From CAYPTB01 sp964413535 (GTDB lineage Bacteria; Planctomycetota; UBA1135; GCA-002686595): a stretch of 64,000 nt of DNA. Position 1 is the first letter of the stretch; each line of letters starts with the position of its first letter. The stretch spans positions 1 to 64,000 of the forward strand of contig CAYPTB010000004.1 of the NCBI GenBank assembly GCA_964413535.1, in the 5' to 3' direction. Shown one piece after another: positions 35,120 to 44,444 of this stretch. The translations under genes were made by a program, and so were the position numbers. The notes under the pieces are model-generated. The model did no database searches, had not been told where the DNA came from, and was given only the letters and a program-made list of their open reading frames with translations.

Positions 35120-35397
35120 GTCGGCGACACCTTGCTGCGAGCGGTGGACAGCTCTTCCTCGAGCGCATACACGCGCGACGCCAGGGCGCTCAAGGGCACG
35201 AACACCATGAGAAACACGCCCACGAGGAGGCCTACCACGGCCACTTGATTCCAACCGCCCAAGGTGCGGCCGATCTGACTGGCCCCCGATCCCATCAAGA
35301 GGCACCCAACCAGAATCAAGGCCTGTTGCTTCTGGCTAGTTTTTCGATAGCAGGAAAAACTCGAGCGGGGCATCGGTTTCAGCTTCATCTGTGTCAT
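35098..35397 (-). CDS. Small two-helix membrane protein
   Basis: 99 aa, unrecognised. Lys/Arg-rich N-terminus, then two hydrophobic segments (about 25-41 and 50-74) and a charged C-terminal helix. It overlaps the end of the sulfatase-like gene by 22 nt, tail to tail. The DNA of the first half is clearly less GC-rich than its surroundings, so it may be a late arrival. Hypothetical. Confidence 0.6.
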   Translation of the reverse strand: MTQMKLKPMPRSSFSCYRKTSQKQQALILVGCLLMGSGASQIGRTLGGWNQVAVVGLLVGVFLMVFVPLSALASRVYALEEELSTARSKVSPTHSVSPP

Positions 35398-35578
35398 GGT
35401 TCCTCCTGGTCTGATGCCGCACGAGCATACGTACTCCGTGGGTCGTGCAGGCAGGATCGCGACCTAGCAGCGCGAACGTCCGTGACCTCGTGGAGCCGTT
35501 CTTCCACGGGAGGATTGCGGCTCTTCTCCGAGGCAGTCCACGTCGAAGGGTCGGATAGACTCGCCTTCGAGGAAGCGC

Positions 35579-35965
35579 GTGGAAGGACGAGAGCCTGAGC
35601 CGACCGCACCCGCGTCCGAGCGTTGCTCGCGGCTCGTGGCGTTCGGCGCGTGCTACTTCGCGTTCTGCTGTCTCTTCTGGTTCGGCGCGAGCTACCAGGG
35701 AATGATGCCGCGCTGCGCGGGGCCGTACGACGAGCGCGCGCTCTTCGCCGGGGGAGCGGCGCTGGGCCCGCTCTCTCCCCTGCTGCTGGAGGGCTATGGG
35801 GTGCGCATGGATGCGTCGGCGGCGGTCGTCGCGGCCCTCGCGCTCGCGCTCTTGACTCTCGCGCACCGCTTCAGGCAAGTGCTCGTGCTGCGGCTCCTGG
35901 GCTACGCCGTCGTGTTCGCGTGGATCCTCTTCGGGTGCGTCGCCGGCGTCGTGAGGATCACGTGA
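35579..35965 (+). CDS. Small membrane protein, unknown
   Basis: 128 aa from a GTG. Three hydrophobic segments at about 19-40, 53-95 (one or two helices) and 104-126. Four Cys lie in or near the first half (CSRLVAFGACYFAFCCLF). No family recognised. Its stop overlaps the start of the next membrane protein (GTGA), so they are co-translated and may form one complex. Confidence 0.6.
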   Translation: MEGREPEPTAPASERCSRLVAFGACYFAFCCLFWFGASYQGMMPRCAGPYDERALFAGGAALGPLSPLLLEGYGVRMDASAAVVAALALALLTLAHRFRQVLVLRLLGYAVVFAWILFGCVAGVVRIT

Positions 35966-36399
35966 GTCGCTCGGGCGAGAGCCGCCCGTGGTTCACCCCG
36001 AGCGACCGCGAGATCGGGGGCGGAGCCGCGGGCTTCGCCGTGTTCCTGCTCGCCATCGGGCGCTTCTCGATCGTCACGGGCATCGACACACACGCGGCGC
36101 CGTCGACTCCCGCGCTCTTTGCGGGCGTTGCAGCCGTGCTCGCCGCGGCTGCGCTCTCGGCGGTCGTCGCGGCGCTAGCAGGAGGAGTCGGACGTGTGGG
36201 CGCGTGGGCAGTGCTCGGCGTCGGGCTCGTCGCGTCCGCTGTCCTGACGCTCTTGCGCACGTGGGATTGGGCGAGCGGCTGGCTCGCCGTGCTCGTGCTT
36301 GCGGCGGGCGTGGTGTTGCTCGCTCTCGCAGCTTGGTCGGGGCGCTCGGCACGGAGGGCGCGCGCGGGCGGCGAAGCGCGGGCCGACGTCAGCCCTTGA
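35962..36399 (+). CDS. Small four-helix membrane protein, unknown
   Basis: 145 aa from GTG in a GTGA overlap with the preceding gene. Four hydrophobic segments (about 18-37, 47-70, 75-93, 103-125) rich in Ala, Val and Leu, then an Arg-rich cytoplasmic tail. It ends 11 bases inside the tail of the convergent RimK-like gene. No recognisable family. Confidence 0.55.
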   Translation: MSRSGESRPWFTPSDREIGGGAAGFAVFLLAIGRFSIVTGIDTHAAPSTPALFAGVAAVLAAAALSAVVAALAGGVGRVGAWAVLGVGLVASAVLTLLRTWDWASGWLAVLVLAAGVVLLALAAWSGRSARRARAGGEARADVSP

Positions 36400-37291
36400 T
36401 GCGGCTCTGCTTGCGGGGTTTCGCGGGGTGCTTGGCGACGTAGGCGATGATCGCGCCGGCGACGTCGACGCCGGAGGCTTTCTCGACGTCCTCGAGACCG
36501 GGGGAGGAGTTGACGGCGACGACCAGCGGGCCGCGGTTCGAGGGCAGCATGTCGACGGCGCACACGCCGAGGCCGAGGGCCTTCGCGGCGGCGAGCGCGG
36601 TTTGGCGTTCCGCGGGCGAGAGGCGCACCTTGGCCGAGGTGACGCCGCGGCGCTCGCGCGTGCGGAACTCGCCCGGCGGCGCCTGGCGCCGGATCGAGGC
36701 GATGACGCGCTCGCCGACCACGAAGGCGCGCAGGTCGGAGCCTTTGGCTTCGGCGATGAACTCCTGCACCAGGATGTTGGCGTCGAGTCCGCGGAAGGCC
36801 TCGATCACGGACTCGGCGGCCTTCTGCGTCTCGCACAGGACGACGCCGATGCCCTCGGTGCCCTCGAGCAGCTTCACGACCACCGGCGGGCCGCCGACGA
36901 GCCGCATGATGCCCTCGACGTCCTTGGTCGAGTGCGCGAAGCCGGTGACGGGCAGGCCCACGCCCTTGCGCGAGAGGATCTGCAGGCAGCGCAGCTTGTC
37001 GCGCGAGCGCGCGATGGACTGCGAGTCGTTCACGGCGAACAGGCCCATCAGCTCGAACTGCCGCACGACGGCGGTGCCGTAGAAGGTCTGCGACGCTCCG
37101 ATGCGCGGGACGACGGCGTCGGCCTGGAGCGGCTCGCCGCGGTAGATCACGGCCGGGTGGTGCGCCGCGATGTTCATGTAGCAGCGCAGGTAGTCGACGA
37201 CCATGGCCTGGTGGTCGGCGGCGCGCGCGGCTTCGACCAGGCGGCGGGTCGAGTACAGGCTCGCCTTGCGCGAGAGGATCGCGATCTTCAT
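36389..37291 (-). CDS. RimK-like ATP-grasp amidoligase
   Basis: 300 aa. RimK family start [22 protein letters not shown], then [34 protein letters not shown], the ATP-grasp lysine loop [16 protein letters not shown], and the metal end [23 protein letters not shown]. RimK adds Glu residues to the C-terminus of ribosomal protein S6 in E. coli; relatives make other peptide tags. One change stands out: the usual E-x-N-x-x-P-G-L end is V-A-V-N-S-S-P-G-L, so the first metal Glu is Ala or Val. The gene overlaps the RimB-like protease gene (ATGA). Confidence 0.88.
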   Translation of the reverse strand: MKIAILSRKASLYSTRRLVEAARAADHQAMVVDYLRCYMNIAAHHPAVIYRGEPLQADAVVPRIGASQTFYGTAVVRQFELMGLFAVNDSQSIARSRDKLRCLQILSRKGVGLPVTGFAHSTKDVEGIMRLVGGPPVVVKLLEGTEGIGVVLCETQKAAESVIEAFRGLDANILVQEFIAEAKGSDLRAFVVGERVIASIRRQAPPGEFRTRERRGVTSAKVRLSPAERQTALAAAKALGLGVCAVDMLPSNRGPLVVAVNSSPGLEDVEKASGVDVAGAIIAYVAKHPAKPRKQSRIKG

Positions 37292-37779
37292 CGGGAGCGG
37301 CGGCGCTCCTTCGCCAGGCGGCGCGTGCCGCGCAGGCGCTTCCCGTTGCAGAAGGAACGCGCGGGATCGACGACGAAGCGCCCGCGCACGGCCTGGCGTC
37401 CGAGCAGCATGCGGAAGCCCATGACGTCGCGGGCGGTGAGCGTGAGCTCGATCTCGAAGCGCTGGTCGAGGAGCTCGAGCGTCGCGGACACGACCGGACG
37501 GCGCTCCGTCCGCCCGCCCGAGTCGCGCACCTGGCGGCGGTCGCGCAGCGGGGCGACGATCTCGACCTCGTGCTTGTTGCTGCGCTGCTCGGGGTGGACC
37601 TTGAAGCGCACGAGCGTGTGCTTGCCCTTCTTGAACTCCCGGATGTCGAACGCGTGCAGCGAGGACGTGCGCGCGCCGGTGTCGACCTTGGCCTTGATGG
37701 TCTCGATCCCGAAGAGCGGCAGCGACACGAACTCGCGCCAACCGATGACCGGGCGCTCGGCGGGGTCGCGGGAGGGCAT
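37288..37779 (-). CDS. RimB-like retropepsin-fold protease (PF05618)
   Basis: 163 aa. The start [12 protein letters not shown] and [17 protein letters not shown], with the aspartic-protease-like D-T-G-A, are the hallmarks of the family once called ATP-dependent zinc proteases. The C-terminal part [22 protein letters not shown] matches too. In E. coli and Pseudomonas RimB acts with RimK to edit the glutamate tail of S6. Here it precedes rimK with an ATGA overlap, so ligase and editor are made together. Divergent from the DUF4239 gene. Confidence 0.88.
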   Translation of the reverse strand: MPSRDPAERPVIGWREFVSLPLFGIETIKAKVDTGARTSSLHAFDIREFKKGKHTLVRFKVHPEQRSNKHEVEIVAPLRDRRQVRDSGGRTERRPVVSATLELLDQRFEIELTLTARDVMGFRMLLGRQAVRGRFVVDPARSFCNGKRLRGTRRLAKERRRSR

Positions 37780-37987
37780 CGCGCAGCTTCGCTCGCGCCG
37801 CCCTGCGCGTCGCCCAACGGGACGCGAATTCGGCGGGCCGGAACATGCTAGCGAGGGCGCGCACCCGGCGCACGAGGCGACCCCAGTGACCGGAGGTCGT
37901 GTGCGAAGGGCCCCTTTGACTTCCAGGCCTCCCGCGCGTTTGCTCTCTCGGATAGGTCTGGGTCCGCCATCCGGCGGAGAAGGTCCG

Positions 37988-38842
37988 ATGCTCCGACGCG
38001 CTTTCGGACCCCTACCAACCGGCGAGCGCGCGCTGGAGCTCACGAGCTGGAACGAGCGCATGGATCTCTTGCCGATTTGGGTCGTCTTCGCCGCGACGAT
38101 CGTCCTCGTGATGATCGCCATCGAAGTCGGGTACCGCCTCGGACATGCCATGCGCAGGCGGTCGGAGGACGAGAAGGAGTCGCCGGTCTCCGCCATCGCC
38201 GGCGCCATCCTGGGGCTGGCGGCGTTCATGCTGGCGTTCACGTTCGGGAGCGTCTCGGAGCGCTACGACACGAAGAAGGGGCTCGTGCGCGAGCACGCCG
38301 TCGCCATCCGCACCGCCTGGCGGCGATCGGACTTCCTGCCGGAAGCCGAACGCGCGGGAGCGGCCGCCTTGCTGCGGCAGTACCTCGACTTGCTCGTGAC
38401 CTTCGCCCAGGAACGGAACCTCGAAGGGGAGCACGTGAAGGGCGCCTTGGCCGAAGCGCAGCGGATGCAGGACCGGCTGTGGGACGTCGCGGTGGCGAAC
38501 GCGCAGAAGGACATGAACTCGGACGTCGCCGCGCTCTACATCGACTCGCTGAACGAGGTGAGCGGGATCCACGCGACACGCATCGCGGTCGGCATCCAGG
38601 CGCGGGTTCCGGCCGAGATCTGGTTCGTCCTGTACTGCATCACGACCTTGGGCATGATCGGCGTGGGCTACCAGACGGGAATCGCGGGATCCAAGCGGTC
38701 GATGGCGCGGCCGCTCCTGGCCCTGTCGTTCTCCCTGGTGTTCGCGTTGATCGCCTCGCTCGATCGCCCCGACAGCGGCATCTTGGCGGTGACCCAGCAG
38801 CCGCTGGCTGACCTCCGGGACGCGATGGAGGGCGCGGGATGA
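37988..38842 (+). CDS. DUF4239 (bestrophin-like) membrane protein
   Basis: 284 aa from ATG 37988, which has GGAGAAGG upstream; ATG 38060 (start [10 protein letters not shown]) fits the usual family N-terminus and is the alternative. Membrane segments about 31-48, 75-92, 207-229 and 240-257, and a long soluble helical part between the second and third. The block [36 protein letters not shown] is typical of DUF4239. Function of the family is unclear (possible channel). It stands between two ligase/protease gene pairs. Confidence 0.78.
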   Translation: MLRRAFGPLPTGERALELTSWNERMDLLPIWVVFAATIVLVMIAIEVGYRLGHAMRRRSEDEKESPVSAIAGAILGLAAFMLAFTFGSVSERYDTKKGLVREHAVAIRTAWRRSDFLPEAERAGAAALLRQYLDLLVTFAQERNLEGEHVKGALAEAQRMQDRLWDVAVANAQKDMNSDVAALYIDSLNEVSGIHATRIAVGIQARVPAEIWFVLYCITTLGMIGVGYQTGIAGSKRSMARPLLALSFSLVFALIASLDRPDSGILAVTQQPLADLRDAMEGAG

Positions 38843-38861
38843 GCGCGGGCCGCGGCTCGAG

Positions 38862-39887
38862 CTACTGCGCCGTCTTCCAACCGGCCGGATAGGCCAGGCC
38901 GTGGGCGAGGATGCGCGCGAGGAGCTCGGGGTAGGTGATCCCGGCCTGCTCGGCGGACGCGGCCAGGTCCTCGCCGGGACTCAGGTCGGGGTTCGGGTTG
39001 GCCTCGATCACGTGGACCGAACCGTCCTGCGCCATGCGCAGGTCGATGCGCGCGTAGCCCGACATGCCGAGCGCGCGGTAGGTGCGCTTCCCGAGCTGCA
39101 CGATCTCGCGCACCTTGGCGTCGGGGAGGTCGGCAGGGCCCTTGCGGATGCCGTGCTTCGCCTGATAGCTCTCGCTCCACTTGACGCGCGACGTCGCGAT
39201 CGCCGCCGCGCCGTCGGGCAGGTCGTCGAAGAAGAGCTCCCAGACCGGCAGGGCCGTCAGGCGCGCGTTGCCGAGGATGCCGAGGGTGAGCTCGCGGCCC
39301 TCGACGTACTCCTCGACGATGACGTCGGTGCCGATGCTCGCGTGGACGAACTCGACGCGCTTCGCGAGGGACTCGGGGCCGTGCACGATCGAGGCCTGCG
39401 AGATACCGAGCGAGGCGTGCTCGACGGAGGACTTCACGAACAGCGGGTAGCGCAGGCGGGCGGGCACGCGCAGGGCGCGGCCGCGCGGGACGACGGCGAA
39501 GTGCGGCGTGCGGATGCGGTGGTAGGAGAGGATCTTCTTCGACAGGGTCTTGTCGCTCGCGAGCAGGAGACCGCGCGGGTTGCAGCCGGTGTAGGGCGTC
39601 TTCAGGAGCTCGAGGTAGCTGACGACGTGCGCGTCGTAGAGCGCGGCGCCGTGGAAGTCGAGGATCAGGTTGAAGACGACGTGCGGGTGGTCGCTCGCGA
39701 TCGCCTCGCGGATCGGCGCGAGCTCGTCGTGGACGCCGAGCGTGCGCACCTCGTGGCCGAGCTCACGCAGGGCCGAGACGAGCTCGAACGCGGACCAGAC
39801 GTCGTCCTGCTCGGGGCCGAGCTCCGCGCGCGTCTGCGGCGGGAGCTGGGAATCGGGCAGGAGGACCAGGATGCGCAGGCGCTTCAA
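38862..39887 (-). CDS. D-Ala-D-Ala ligase-like ATP-grasp enzyme
   Basis: 341 aa from TTG 39887, in a TTGA overlap with the stop of the upstream peptidase gene. ATP-grasp marks: SDKTLSKKILSYHRIRTP, PLFVKSSVEHASLGIS, VIVEEYVEGRELTLGILGN and the metal-binding ARIDLRMAQDGSVHVIEANPNPDLSPGED. It is Ddl-like but not obviously a housekeeping Ddl: it lacks the canonical N-terminal GG-S-E-[HR] motif and is paired with a zinc peptidase. It should join an amino acid or peptide to a carboxylate. Substrate unknown. Confidence 0.82.
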   Translation of the reverse strand: MKRLRILVLLPDSQLPPQTRAELGPEQDDVWSAFELVSALRELGHEVRTLGVHDELAPIREAIASDHPHVVFNLILDFHGAALYDAHVVSYLELLKTPYTGCNPRGLLLASDKTLSKKILSYHRIRTPHFAVVPRGRALRVPARLRYPLFVKSSVEHASLGISQASIVHGPESLAKRVEFVHASIGTDVIVEEYVEGRELTLGILGNARLTALPVWELFFDDLPDGAAAIATSRVKWSESYQAKHGIRKGPADLPDAKVREIVQLGKRTYRALGMSGYARIDLRMAQDGSVHVIEANPNPDLSPGEDLAASAEQAGITYPELLARILAHGLAYPAGWKTAQ

Positions 39888-40936
39888 CGGTTGTAGGAGG
39901 CGTGGGGACCGCTCAGGGCGTCCATGGTCGCGGCCGTGAGCGCGATCGCGGCGTCGAGAGCGGTATCGGCAGGAGAGCGCGTGAGCTCCAGTCCGAGCTG
40001 GCGGCAGCGCGGCAAGAGCGCGTTCAGGACCTGGTCGATCACGTACGGGTGCTGGCCGGTCAGCGCGGCGATGCGCCGCCGCAGCTCGGGCGTACTCTGC
40101 TTCAGGAAGGCCGCGGCGGAGCGGCCCTTCTTCTGGGAGCTCGACGCGACGAACATGCGCTCCAGCACGGAGTCGTGGACCGTGGGGAGGTTCGTGCGGT
40201 AGCGCGCGCGCTTCTCGTCGTAGTACTCGCGCAGCGTGATGCACAGCGAGCCGAGCGGCTCGAGCTCGCTCCGGGTCCGCAGGCGCGGCGTGGAATCCGA
40301 GAGCTCGGCCATGAGCGCGTCGACGAACTGGAGCTTCGCCAGGGCCGGCCAGCCGGCGTAGTCACTGCGCCAGCGCGAGAGCGGCCGCAGCCACACGGCG
40401 AAGGTCTCCGCGAAGTCCTCGAGCGGATGGCTCTGCGAGTACCACTGGTCCAGGTTGAGGACGAAGTCGCGACTGGCGGGATCGGGGCGGTAGGACGGCC
40501 CGTAGGGAACGCTCGGCCTGCCGAAGACCGCGCGGAAGCGCGCGCTCCGGCTCAGTCGATGGGCGTTGTCGAGCGCGTGCGCGGCCTCGTGCCGCAAAAG
40601 CTTCATGCACGAGTCGTGCGTCGCGCCCTCGGCCTCGAACATCACGCTGTGCTCGAGGCGCACGAGGCGCGGGTGCGCCAGGTAGAACGGCACGGCGAAA
40701 CCCGTCAGGCCGTCGGGCGTGAACCAGTCCGAGGAGAGCCAGACGTAGGGGCGCGGCCCGAGGCCGACGGCGGCGAGCTCCGCGTGGAGTCGCGCGATGC
40801 GCCGCTCGAGCGCCGTCCCCGCGATCGAGAGCTCGAGGTCGCACAGCCGCACGTCCAGGAGCTCGGCGCTGGAGAGCCGCTGCCACCACGGCCGCTTCCC
40901 TCGCGAGCGGGCTCGGGACGATGCGTTGCGCTTCAC
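39884..40936 (-). CDS. HExxH zinc peptidase-like protein paired with ATP-grasp ligase
   Basis: 350 aa from GTG 40936. No signal peptide, so cytoplasmic. Zinc site H116-E-A-A-H120, followed by D-F-A-E-T-F-A where the Glu could be the third ligand. Before the site comes WFTPDGLTGFAVPFYLAHPRL, after it a region rich in Arg and helices. I do not recognise the named family, but similar putative zinc-binding metallopeptidases are seen with amidoligases. First gene of the two-gene unit with the Ddl-like ligase; together they may build and trim a peptide (inference). Confidence 0.75.
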   Translation of the reverse strand: MKRNASSRARSRGKRPWWQRLSSAELLDVRLCDLELSIAGTALERRIARLHAELAAVGLGPRPYVWLSSDWFTPDGLTGFAVPFYLAHPRLVRLEHSVMFEAEGATHDSCMKLLRHEAAHALDNAHRLSRSARFRAVFGRPSVPYGPSYRPDPASRDFVLNLDQWYSQSHPLEDFAETFAVWLRPLSRWRSDYAGWPALAKLQFVDALMAELSDSTPRLRTRSELEPLGSLCITLREYYDEKRARYRTNLPTVHDSVLERMFVASSSQKKGRSAAAFLKQSTPELRRRIAALTGQHPYVIDQVLNALLPRCRQLGLELTRSPADTALDAAIALTAATMDALSGPHASYNR

Positions 40937-41289
40937 GCCCGGCAACCTAACCGAACACCGGCGGGCGAACGGGGGTCGGTTCGCCGTGGCGCCGTGGCGC
41001 CGTGGATGCGGGAGCGGTGGAAAAGGATCGGGGCCGCCCGCGCGGCGGCCCCGATCCGATCCGCGCGGCCCTGCCCTCCGCAGGACCGCGCCCCATGTCT
41101 CACACCCTTCATGGGTAGGACTCGATCCGCGTCCCTTCGAGGGTTCCCTCGCATCGGGTGCGCGCCGAAGTCTCCCCAGGCGAGCGAGGGCGAGCACGCC
41201 GCGTACCAGCCGTGCGCTCGCCACCGAGCGCGGCTCGCTGCCGGCTCGCGACCCGTAGTTCCAAAGGGCGGCCCGTAGGACGAACGGTC
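40937..41289. other. Gene-free 353-bp stretch
   Basis: Holds the strong hairpin at 41021-41057 and two short near-repeats of GGCGCCGT at about 40988-41000. I see no coding sequence on either strand beyond shadow frames, and no clear promoter, although the GTG at 40936 must be driven from here. Confidence 0.5.
41021..41057 (-). terminator. Intrinsic terminator of the kinase/regulator/CRTAC1 operon
   Basis: Perfect 14-bp stem (41025-41038 with 41044-41057) and 5-nt loop; on the - strand it is followed by TTTT (complement of AAAA at 41021-41024). It lies about 230 nt after the end of the CRTAC1-like gene and is the clearest terminator in the window. Confidence 0.8.
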
Positions 41290-43071
41290 TCAGGGAGCTT
41301 CGAGCACGAGCGTTCGGTCGACCCCCGCGACGGCGTGGCGCGTCTCGCGTCCGTCGGGCCAGCGCACGCGGAGCTCGTCCACGCGCTCGAGCGCGCCCAG
41401 GCCGAAGGTGGCAGTGAGCTCGCTCTGGCTCAGGTAGGACGAGCCAGTCTTGACCGTGCGCACCTGCTCGCGACCGCCGGCCGTGAGCGCGATCCGCGCG
41501 CCGAGGGCGTCCGGGTTCGCGGCGGGCCCGCGCAAGCGGACGCGCAGGAAGTGGCGCGGCGACGTCTCTTGCAGGCGGTTCGCGAGCAGCACGGCGCTCG
41601 CGCCGTTCTGCGTCACGACGAGGTCCAGGTCGCCGTCCCCGTCCACGTCGCCGAAGGCCAGCCCGCGGCCGACGCGCGGCGTCGCGAAGTCGGGGCCGGC
41701 TGCGGCCGTGACGTTCTCGAAGGTCCCGTCGGGGAGACCGCGGAAGAGCAGCGCGGACTGCGCGTGCGTCTCCGCGGGTCGGAAGCGGGCGATGTCGGGC
41801 TCGATGTGGCCGTTCACGACGACGAGGTCCTCGAAGCCGTCGAGGTCGACGTCGAGGAACGCCAGGCCGAAGGTGAGCGCGGCGGTCGTGGCGGCCTGCA
41901 GTCCGGCGCGGGCCGCGATGCTGTCGAAGCGCCCGGAAGGCTTCGAGCCGTACAGGGACAGCGGCTCGCCCGCGAAGTTCCCGATCGCCACGGCGAGCAC
42001 GTCGTTGCCGAGGCGCGCCACGTCGACGCCCATCCCCGCGCGCGCCCGGCCGTTCTCGTCGTACGCGATCCCGACGTCCGCGGCGACCTCGACGAAGCGC
42101 CCGGCGCCCGTGGCGCGGAAGAGGAAGTTCGGGCGCGTGTCGTTGGCCGCCACGATCTCGAGCCGGCCGTCCAGGTCGAGATCCCAGACGGCTGCTCCGA
42201 GCACTTTGCCCAGGCTGCGTGCGCCGCTCGCGCCATCGGCCCCGGTGGCCCCGGCGACCCCGGTGGTCGCGGTCTCGAAGGCCGTCTCCGCGAACGTCCC
42301 GTCGCCCTGGTTCGCGTACAGCCGGCAGGGCAGCCCCGGATAGTGGTCGGGCGTGGTGAAGGCCTTCTCGACGCCGTCGAGCGTCGTGAAGATCTCGGTT
42401 TCCGGCGTCCACTCGCAGTAGCCGCCCACGAACAGGTCGAGGTCGCCGTCTTGATCGGCGTCGAGCCACAGCGCGGCGGTCGTCCACTCCGGGTGCGGGC
42501 GTCCCTCGTGGTCGCGCCAGGTCGCGTTCGCGAGACCGACTTCGGCGGCGACGTCCTGGAACACGCCGCCGTCGTTGCGCAGGCACAGATCCGTTCCGAG
42601 GGCCGTGACGTAGAGATCCTGGTCGCCGTCGCCGTCGTAGTCGGCCGCGGCCGCGCCCATGCCGTAGAGCTCCACGTCGGCTCCGGCGGCGGCGCTCTGG
42701 TCCTCGAAGGTGCCGTCGCCGCGGCCGCGATACAGCGCGCAGCGCCCGCGCGCGCCGCCCGGGTCGTCCGCCCAACGCGTCGAGTCGACCAGGAACAGGT
42801 CGAGCGCTCCGTCGCCGTCGTAGTCGAACAGACACGCGCCGGAGCCCATCGTCTCCGGGAGGCGCTTCTGACCGAAGCCGCCGGTGTGATGCGTGAAGGC
42901 GATGCCGGAGGCGCGCGTCGCGTCCTCGAAGCGCGCGGCGAAGGGCGCCCGGTCGGAGCGACCCATGGCGGCCCCTGCGTCCGGTCCGGCCCCTCGAAGC
43001 GGAGCGGGATCGTCGTCGCCCGCGCAGGCGCCGAGCGCGCAGCAGGCGAGCGCGGCCGCGCGGGAGCTCAC
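41290..43071 (-). CDS. CRTAC1-like lipoprotein with FG-GAP/VCBS repeats and ASPIC/UnbV end
   Basis: 593 aa from GTG 43071 in a GTGA overlap with the response-regulator gene. Signal with L-G-A-C, so lipidated and surface or periplasmic. Calcium-binding-type repeats DYDGDGALDLF, DYDGDGDQDLYV, DADQDGDLDLFV, DLDLDGRLEIV, DVDLDGFEDLVV and DVDGDGDLDLVV predict an integrin-like propeller. The C-terminal part GGREQVRTVKTGSSYLSQSE followed by VDELRVRWPDG is the ASPIC/UnbV domain. Common in Planctomycetota and Verrucomicrobiota; role unknown. Its place in an operon with a two-component system suggests an envelope or nutrient signal. Confidence 0.87.
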   Translation of the reverse strand: MSSRAAALACCALGACAGDDDPAPLRGAGPDAGAAMGRSDRAPFAARFEDATRASGIAFTHHTGGFGQKRLPETMGSGACLFDYDGDGALDLFLVDSTRWADDPGGARGRCALYRGRGDGTFEDQSAAAGADVELYGMGAAAADYDGDGDQDLYVTALGTDLCLRNDGGVFQDVAAEVGLANATWRDHEGRPHPEWTTAALWLDADQDGDLDLFVGGYCEWTPETEIFTTLDGVEKAFTTPDHYPGLPCRLYANQGDGTFAETAFETATTGVAGATGADGASGARSLGKVLGAAVWDLDLDGRLEIVAANDTRPNFLFRATGAGRFVEVAADVGIAYDENGRARAGMGVDVARLGNDVLAVAIGNFAGEPLSLYGSKPSGRFDSIAARAGLQAATTAALTFGLAFLDVDLDGFEDLVVVNGHIEPDIARFRPAETHAQSALLFRGLPDGTFENVTAAAGPDFATPRVGRGLAFGDVDGDGDLDLVVTQNGASAVLLANRLQETSPRHFLRVRLRGPAANPDALGARIALTAGGREQVRTVKTGSSYLSQSELTATFGLGALERVDELRVRWPDGRETRHAVAGVDRTLVLEAP

Positions 43072-44444
43072 GCGTCCTCGCTCTTGAGCCCGTGCTTGCG
43101 CAGGTAGTAGCTCAGGTTCTTCGGGTCGACTCCGAGGAGCTGCGCCGCGAGCTTCTTGCTGCCCTCGGTGCGGGCGAGCGCTTCCTGCACGATCTGGCGC
43201 TCGGTGGCCTCGAGCCGCACGCGCAGGTTGAGCTCGCGCTCGGGAGGGATGGCGCGCGTGCTCGCGCCGAGCAGTTCGCGCAGGAGCCCAGCGTCGATCC
43301 GGCCGGACGGCGCGAGGATCAGCGCGCGCTCGAGGATGTTGCGCAGCTCGCGGACGTTGCCGGGCCACGCGTAGCCGCACAGGACGGCCAGCGCCTCCGC
43401 GTCGAGGCCTTGCTCCTCTGCGCCGCCGGTGGCGCGCCCGCGCATGCGCGCGAAGAGCTCGAGGACGATCTCCGGGATGTCCTCCTTGTGCTCGCGCAGC
43501 GGCGGGACTTCGATCGGGAAGACGTTGAGCCGGTAGAAGAGGTCCGTCCGGAAGGCTCCCTCGCGCACGAGCTCGTCGAGGTTCGCGTTCGTGACCGCGA
43601 CGATGCGCACGTCCACGACGCGCGTGCGCGACTCGCCGACCATCTGGTACTCGCCCGTCTCGAGCACGCGCAGGAGCTTGGCCTGCACGTCCGCGCCGAG
43701 CGTGTGCACCTCGTCCAGGACGAGCGTCCCCCCGGCCGCCTCCGCGAAGCGCCCGCTGCGGTCCGCGTGGGCGCCGCTGTAGGCGCCCTTCTTGTGCCCG
43801 AAGAACTCGCTCTCGAACAGGGTGGCCGGGACGGCCGCGCAGTTCACGAGCACGAGCGAGCCCTCCGCGCGCGGGCTCTGCTTGTGGATCTCCGCCGCCA
43901 CGAGCTCCTTGCCCGTCCCGCTCTCGCCCGACACGAGCACGGTCGCGTCGGCCGGAGCGACGCGCTCCACCATCTGCCGCACCTGCGCCATCGCGCGCGA
44001 AGAGCCGACGATCGGGCGCCCCTCCTGCTGGCGCTGCACGGCGTTGCGCAGCACCAGGACCTCGTCGACCAGGCGCCCGTGCTCGATGGCGCGCCGCACG
44101 ACGAGCGCGAGCTGCTCCGGATCGATCGGCTTCTGGAGGAAGTCGTAGGCGCCGGCCTTCATCGCGTCGACCGCGTCGTCCACGGTTCCGTGGCCCGTGA
44201 TGACGACCACCGGCGGGCTCGCGCCGTCGCGCTCCGCGCCGCGCAGGAGCTCGATCCCCGGCTCGCCGGGCAGGCGCAAGTCCGTGAGCACGAGGTGCAC
44301 GCGCGTGCGCTCGAGCACGAGCCGCGCTTCGCGCACGGAAGCCGCCTCGGCAATCGCGTAGCCCTCCTCGCGCAGGACGTCCGCCATGGAGTCCCGCACG
44401 AATTCCTCGTCCTCCACCAGGAGGATGGTCTCAGACGTTTTCAT
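43068..44444 (-). CDS. NtrC-type sigma-54-dependent response regulator
   Basis: 458 aa from ATG 44444. Receiver domain (about 5-120) with D55 in LVLTDLRLPG; AAA+ domain with Walker A GESGTGKE, Walker B GTLVLDEVH and sensor regions RTDLFYRLNVFPIEVPPLREH; Fis-type helix-turn-helix at the C-terminus (LAAQLLGVDPKNLSYYLRKHGL). The sigma-54 contact loop is GAYSGA rather than GAFTGA. F-to-Y is tolerated in characterised members; T-to-S is less common. It overlaps the kinase gene by 14 nt and the CRTAC1 gene by 4 nt. Confidence 0.92.
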   Translation of the reverse strand: MKTSETILLVEDEEFVRDSMADVLREEGYAIAEAASVREARLVLERTRVHLVLTDLRLPGEPGIELLRGAERDGASPPVVVITGHGTVDDAVDAMKAGAYDFLQKPIDPEQLALVVRRAIEHGRLVDEVLVLRNAVQRQQEGRPIVGSSRAMAQVRQMVERVAPADATVLVSGESGTGKELVAAEIHKQSPRAEGSLVLVNCAAVPATLFESEFFGHKKGAYSGAHADRSGRFAEAAGGTLVLDEVHTLGADVQAKLLRVLETGEYQMVGESRTRVVDVRIVAVTNANLDELVREGAFRTDLFYRLNVFPIEVPPLREHKEDIPEIVLELFARMRGRATGGAEEQGLDAEALAVLCGYAWPGNVRELRNILERALILAPSGRIDAGLLRELLGASTRAIPPERELNLRVRLEATERQIVQEALARTEGSKKLAAQLLGVDPKNLSYYLRKHGLKSEDA

